NCBI GenBank assembly: GCA_030618495.1
Contig: JAUXDE010000060.1
Coordinates: forward strand, 1-10,710
Reading direction: 5' to 3'
DNA from: Clostridia bacterium
GTDB lineage: Bacteria; UBA6262; WVXT01; JAUXBS01
Length of the DNA stretch: 10,710 nt
Below, in pieces: positions 7,186-10,710 of the stretch (its first letter is position 1; every line of letters begins with the position of its first letter). Both the position numbers and the translations under genes were made by a program. The notes under the pieces were generated by a model. It was not told the DNA's origin. It worked only from the letters and a program-made list of their open reading frames with translations, and searched no databases.

Positions 7186-8154
7186 TCACCTGGCATAGCT
7201 CAATAATATTACTGTCGGTTTTTCAGGAACAATGGTATAATTCTTACAAATTGCGGGAATAAGAACCGATTCACCCATTTCGCATTCAAGGGTAAAATCA
7301 GCGCATTTCACTAGAAATGAACCTTCAATTACACTTATTACCCTGAAATTACCGCTGCAACTAAATACCTTATCCTCTTTTAGTTCATGTTCCTCAATAC
7401 TGAAGAAATCACAATCAATGAGCCTGGCATGCCTGTTTGCGCCATCATCAATCCACTCTTTTTTCACCGCAGAAGGGGCATAGTCATTAAAATCCATAAC
7501 ATCAATTGCTTCCTTTATATGAGTAGGCCTTGGCTTCCCGTCAAATCCAAGCCGTCCCCAGTCATACAATCTGAAAGTCGTATCCGAATTCTGCTGTATT
7601 TCATTTATTATTATGTCCTTTTTCAGCGCGTGAAGCCTGCCCGAGGGTAAAAAAATAATATCGCCTTTCTTAACTTCCACTTCATGCATGCACTTTTCAA
7701 GAGAACCTTCATTTTCCGCCTTCATGAACATATCCCTTGTCGTCCCTTCCTTCAGTCCGGCTATCAGTTTTGCTCCCGGCCGGGCATGCATGACATACCA
7801 TGCCTCTGTCTTGCCTAACTCTCCGGGCTTGTAGCGGTTTGCGTATTCATCGTCAGGATGGACCTGTACGGAAAGGTCGTCTTCAGGACCTATAAACTTA
7901 TACAGTAACGGAAATTTTGAGTACTTGTGCCCGTTAAATAGTTCCCTGCTGTAATTTTCAATCAGCCAGCGGAGTGATTTGCCGGCAAGCTCTCCATTGC
8001 TTACTATTGATATGTCATTATCATGATCAGAGATTTCCCAGCTTTCACCGATCTTTACAGTAGGGCCATAATCCTTCTTGAGATATTTTTTAAGTTTTTG
8101 GCCGCCCCAAATAAATTCCTTTAATATAGGGCTGAACTTCATGGGATATAGCAT
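7186..8154 (-). CDS. manA: Mannose-6-phosphate isomerase, class I
   Basis: A cytoplasmic zinc enzyme interconverting fructose-6-phosphate and mannose-6-phosphate, the entry to GDP-mannose and mannose-containing polysaccharides. The 322 residues match the short Bacillus-type class I enzymes. The cupin zinc ligands are visible: Q97 and H99 in VQVHPDD, E117 in GKTEAWY and H175 in GRLHAL. Substrate-site R195 follows in TTFRLYDWGR. The C-terminal cupin half (about 240-322) is complete. The ATG at 8154 has GGAAAG nine bases upstream (8164-8169); the in-frame ATG at 8142 has none. It is the first gene behind the minus-strand promoter, 25 nt before the MesB-like gene, an unusual partner for CODH/ACS genes. 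Its role probably belongs with the divergent sugar genes at 8260 onward. Confidence 0.93.
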   Translation of the reverse strand: MLYPMKFSPILKEFIWGGQKLKKYLKKDYGPTVKIGESWEISDHDNDISIVSNGELAGKSLRWLIENYSRELFNGHKYSKFPLLYKFIGPEDDLSVQVHPDDEYANRYKPGELGKTEAWYVMHARPGAKLIAGLKEGTTRDMFMKAENEGSLEKCMHEVEVKKGDIIFLPSGRLHALKKDIIINEIQQNSDTTFRLYDWGRLGFDGKPRPTHIKEAIDVMDFNDYAPSAVKKEWIDDGANRHARLIDCDFFSIEEHELKEDKVFSCSGNFRVISVIEGSFLVKCADFTLECEMGESVLIPAICKNYTIVPEKPTVILLSYAR

Positions 8155-8186
8155 GCAGGTTTTCTTTCCGGATATTTATTTGTTAG

Positions 8187-8215
8187 ATTTTAATTGAATT
8201 TTGTCTAAAAGTCAA
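8187..8215 (-). promoter_or_regulatory. Sigma70-type promoter of the manA-acsB-GGDEF operon
   Basis: On the minus strand, TTGACT (8210-8215) is followed after exactly 17 bases by TAAAAT (8187-8192). Transcription would start near 8180, leaving a leader of about 25 nt with GGAAAG before the manA ATG. No other equally good promoter was seen within the operon, so all six genes probably depend on it. Confidence 0.65.
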
Positions 8216-8222
8216 ATATAAT
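8194..8222 (+). promoter_or_regulatory. Sigma70-type promoter of the glycosyltransferase group
   Basis: TTGAAT (8194-8199), 17 bases, then a perfect TATAAT (8217-8222). Transcription would start near 8229, with a leader of about 30 nt and GAAAGGA (8246-8252) seven bases before the ATG. It occupies the same DNA as the minus-strand promoter: each promoter's -35 box lies in the other's spacer. Confidence 0.65.
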
Positions 8223-8259
8223 ATGATGATAATTAACATAACCTTGAAAGGATACTAAT

Positions 8260-9306
8260 ATGAAAATATGCTTCATGACCGCATGGAACCTTGATTCAGG
8301 CCCGTTTATCCACGCCTCGCTTATCGTCAAGGAACTAATCAATATGGGTCATAAAGTCAATGTCCTTTCCTTTATAAGGGATAGCTTTCACGGAACCGCC
8401 TTCATTGACAGGGATAAACCTTATGTAACGAGATGTTTTTCCACGTACAATTCAAGCCCTCCCGTTCTGGACGTAGAACCCTTCATAGAAAACGATTACG
8501 ATGTTTTTATCGTTGAAGACCTCGGGATGATGCCAATGGACCTGCTGTATAAAATATTTCCCGTCATAAAAAGAAAGGCATTAACCATCAATGTCGTTCA
8601 CGACAAGAAGCCTTCCCTTAAACATTCCTATTACCAGTTTGAATGGGATGCCGTGATTTGCACAGATAAGCGTTTCAGTAATTTCCTGAAGAAAATATAC
8701 CCTCCTGATATAATACATATAATCCCTCATCCTGTAAATCCAATGAAAAAAGGCGACAAAGCCAGGGCAAGAAAAAAGATGAAACTTCCCATGGATAAAA
8801 AAATATTATTCACCTTTGGGCAAAGGGTAAGGTTTTTAAAGGAAATATTACCTACCCTTAAAAGTCTCACTAAAAAATATCCGCTTGCAACCCTCGTGGT
8901 TTCAAACAGGGATACCGATTACCTGAAAAAGATTAAACATCCCGAAATAATACTGCATGAGAAACGGCCAAACCTGGAGACCATATACGATTACCTCCAC
9001 GCCTCGGATGCTTTGATTCTCCACAGAAATGACCTCGGCGGCGCCGTTTATTCCAGTTCAACTTACCAGTGCCTTGGCGCGGGCTGTCCAATACTGGCGT
9101 CTGACGTTGACCTCTTCTTCCCCTTTAAAAAGGAAGTTTTCAAGTATGCCAACAAAACAGAATTAAAAAAGAATATCATTGATATATTTGAGGAAACCCC
9201 TCGTCATAAATCAATAATGAAGGCAGCGGAAAACCTTATTGAGGATAATTCCCCCAATAAAATAACTAAACAATTTTTGGAATTGTTTAAGTCAATTGAA
9301 AAATAG
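8260..9306 (+). CDS. GT4-like glycosyltransferase (GT-B fold)
   Basis: A 348-residue soluble protein with two Rossmann-like halves typical of GT-B glycosyltransferases. The N-terminal acceptor half opens MKICFMTAWNLDSGPFIHASLIVKELINMGH-like, the usual strand, Gly-rich turn and helix of group 1 enzymes. The C-terminal donor half starts at KKILFTFGQ (180-188) and includes HASDALILH (247-255) and SSSTYQCLGAGCPILASD (265-282), the nucleotide-sugar binding region; the classical E-x7-E pair is not conserved. There is no signal peptide or membrane segment, so it works in the cytoplasm or at the inner membrane face. Donor and acceptor sugars cannot be told; manA on the other side of the promoter would supply mannose-6-phosphate for GDP-mannose, so a mannosyltransferase is possible but unproven. 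It is the first gene of the plus-strand group. Confidence 0.8.
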   Translation: MKICFMTAWNLDSGPFIHASLIVKELINMGHKVNVLSFIRDSFHGTAFIDRDKPYVTRCFSTYNSSPPVLDVEPFIENDYDVFIVEDLGMMPMDLLYKIFPVIKRKALTINVVHDKKPSLKHSYYQFEWDAVICTDKRFSNFLKKIYPPDIIHIIPHPVNPMKKGDKARARKKMKLPMDKKILFTFGQRVRFLKEILPTLKSLTKKYPLATLVVSNRDTDYLKKIKHPEIILHEKRPNLETIYDYLHASDALILHRNDLGGAVYSSSTYQCLGAGCPILASDVDLFFPFKKEVFKYANKTELKKNIIDIFEETPRHKSIMKAAENLIEDNSPNKITKQFLELFKSIEK

Positions 9307-9313
9307 ATATCCC

Positions 9314-10126
9314 ATGAAAATACTATACTTTGCAGACCTGCATGGAAACCGCGACAGGTGTAAATACTCTCTTGAGCTTATCAAGAAACTTAAGCCGGAT
9401 GTCGTTGTTAACGGTGGAGACCTTCTCTCAATTAAGGGAAACCCCTTTGCCGAACAACCGAAGTTCATCAGGTGGTTCGAAAACATACTTGCAGAAGCCG
9501 CTACTGGCATCCCTTACCTGCTGATTCCGGGAAACGACGACCTGAAAGCCCACCTGCCTCTTATCAGTAAAATTGAAGACAGGAAACTAATCATAAACAT
9601 ATCCGGAACCAAGACAAGAATCGGTGATTACGAATTCATCGGATACAGTTATATACCCAATTACCACTACATGCTGAAGGACTGGCGTAAACTTGACAAC
9701 AGGGATATTTATGACCCAGCCCAGCCGGTACAACCGGTGATTTCAAAACCTACGGGTTACGAGCCTATTGATAATCTAAAGGATTTTTTATATAATCAGA
9801 CCACAATCAAGCAGGATATGGAAGCATTACCCGAACCGGAGGATTATTCAAAAGCAATTTACGTTATGCATTCCCCACCGGCAGGCACGGAACTTGACGT
9901 GGCAAATAACGGGATGCATGCGGGAAGCAAGTCCATATATGAATTCATAGTTCGAAAACATCCCCTACTGACCCTTCATGGACATATTCATGAAAGCCCT
10001 TCCATGACAGGAAAACACAGCATTAAGATAAACAATACAACATGCATGCATCCGGGACAGAATACGTTTCTGTCATTTAACACCGAAGACTTGGGAAACA
10101 GCCTTGAGATCATAAAATATAATTAG
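9314..10126 (+). CDS. Calcineurin-like metallophosphoesterase
   Basis: A 270-residue protein with the metallophosphoesterase motifs in order: D-x-H (D8, H10 in FADLHGN), GGD (D36), GND (N74 in PGNDD, where many relatives have GNHD), a lone His (H186 in VMHSPP) and G-H-x-H (H224, H226 in LHGHIH). These bind two metal ions and hydrolyse phosphate esters. Residues about 105-170, between the GND and the third motif, form an insert that may shape substrate choice. It resembles the Icc-related cytoplasmic phosphoesterases; the substrate is unknown. The ATG at 9314 is preferred, seven bases after the glycosyltransferase stop; an in-frame TTG at 9296 would overlap that gene and add six residues. The Shine-Dalgarno is weak either way, so coupling to the upstream gene is likely. 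Confidence 0.85.
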   Translation: MKILYFADLHGNRDRCKYSLELIKKLKPDVVVNGGDLLSIKGNPFAEQPKFIRWFENILAEAATGIPYLLIPGNDDLKAHLPLISKIEDRKLIINISGTKTRIGDYEFIGYSYIPNYHYMLKDWRKLDNRDIYDPAQPVQPVISKPTGYEPIDNLKDFLYNQTTIKQDMEALPEPEDYSKAIYVMHSPPAGTELDVANNGMHAGSKSIYEFIVRKHPLLTLHGHIHESPSMTGKHSIKINNTTCMHPGQNTFLSFNTEDLGNSLEIIKYN

Positions 10127-10175
10127 ATGTTGTTTAATTCAGGCTTATTATAAACACCTAACACAGGAACAAATT

Positions 10176-10710
10176 ATGGATGTAAGAAAAGATTTAAAGA
10201 TAATCTTTAATTGGAATATTAATATTATCCTTGTGGTAATTTTAGGAATACTTTCAGGGATATTATATTCTTTGTTAAAGATGAACCTTGTTGATATTTT
10301 AATTCCAGGCAATGTTACCGGAACTTCTTTCTGGGAATTATCTTCTATAAACATCAGTGTCCTATACAGTTTTAAAACGATGTTTATAATTTTAATATTT
10401 ATACTCTGCTATTTGTTAGCCTGGATTTCCTTTGCTCTGTTTTGCAGATATCTTTCCGCAGTTTCCCTAAAAACCATCTTGAAATACGATAGTTACACAT
10501 ACCTTCTTTCTTTTACTATCCCCGTTGTTCTTATTTTCAGATTTAATGTTAAGCCGCCATTATGGCTGCATACAATAACAGGTTTGTATATGCTTATGTT
10601 GTTTTTTAAGTTTAAGCATGTTTTTTCAGGTATTTTTAATAGCAAAATCAAATTAAACACAAGAAAGTTATTCTTTGTTATATTCCTTGCATATTTTCTG
10701 GTAAATATAG
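10176..10710 (+). CDS. Multi-pass membrane protein, N-terminal part (runs off the window)
   Basis: An open frame from ATG 10176 to the right edge, 178 codons plus one base with no stop, preceded by AGGAA (10165-10169) six bases upstream. It begins MDVRKDLKIIFNW and has about five hydrophobic helices: residues 17-34, 67-91, 107-122, 130-146 and 164 onward, separated by short basic loops such as KFKHVF and NSKIKLNTRK. This is an integral inner-membrane protein. The family cannot be named from this part; its place 49 nt behind the glycosyltransferase and phosphoesterase would fit a polyprenyl-phosphate-sugar glycosyltransferase or a polysaccharide polymerase or flippase, but no diagnostic motif is seen. 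Base composition is more AT-rich than in the CODH/ACS genes, as usual for membrane proteins. Confidence 0.75.
   Translation, partial: MDVRKDLKIIFNWNINIILVVILGILSGILYSLLKMNLVDILIPGNVTGTSFWELSSINISVLYSFKTMFIILIFILCYLLAWISFALFCRYLSAVSLKTILKYDSYTYLLSFTIPVVLIFRFNVKPPLWLHTITGLYMLMLFFKFKHVFSGIFNSKIKLNTRKLFFVIFLAYFLVNI

Noticed and set aside
7161-7196. Longer start (ATG at 7196) for the MesB-like gene
   Set aside because: It lacks a ribosome site, overlaps manA by 11 nt and adds twelve residues unlike the family's N-terminus; the ATG at 7160 has GGGAG at the right distance.
9296-9313. TTG start for the metallophosphoesterase
   Set aside because: It lies inside the end of the glycosyltransferase gene and adds six residues before the first beta strand; the ATG at 9314 begins exactly at MKILYFADLH, typical of the fold.
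10148-10354. Minus-strand 68-codon frame near the right end
   Set aside because: It is antisense to the membrane protein frame, which has a good ribosome site, a continuous open frame to the edge and regular hydrophobic helices.

Overview
The window comes from a strictly anaerobic bacterium that uses the Wood-Ljungdahl (reductive acetyl-CoA) pathway. It carries bacterial-type CO dehydrogenase and acetyl-CoA synthase, with every metal-cluster ligand I looked for in place, plus the CooC nickel-insertion ATPase. Base composition is moderately AT-rich. The genes alone do not settle the phylum; acetogenic Firmicutes, Chloroflexi, anammox-type planctomycetes and several uncultured anaerobic lineages carry such genes.

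Layout. Bases 1-283 hold no gene. Nearly all of this stretch looks like a non-coding element bounded by 15-bp imperfect inverted repeats (1-15 and 252-266) with internal repeats, resembling a MITE. Bases 284-8154 are a six-gene minus-strand operon, in transcription order: class I mannose-6-phosphate isomerase (manA), a zinc MetE-core methyltransferase that resembles the folate-independent methionine synthase MesB, cooC, the CO dehydrogenase gene cooS/acsA, the acetyl-CoA synthase gene acsB, and a response regulator with a GGDEF domain. The intergenic gaps are 25, -4, 19, 51 and 4 nt. Bases 8155-8259 are a divergent control region in which two near-consensus sigma70-type promoters overlap. Bases 8260 to the right edge form a plus-strand group: a GT4-like glycosyltransferase, a calcineurin-like metallophosphoesterase, and the start of a multi-pass membrane protein that runs out of the window.

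How the genes work together. CooC loads nickel into the CO dehydrogenase, which reduces CO2 to CO. CO passes to AcsB, which joins it to a methyl group from the corrinoid iron-sulfur protein and to CoA, giving acetyl-CoA. The MesB-like enzyme in the same operon would draw methyl groups from the same corrinoid protein to make methionine, so the operon may join carbon fixation to methionine supply. The corrinoid protein genes (acsC/acsD), acsE and metF are not in the window and must lie elsewhere. The GGDEF response regulator, four bases behind acsB, suggests a link to c-di-GMP or two-component signalling. manA at the head of the operon fits better with the sugar-polymer genes on the other side of the divergent promoter.
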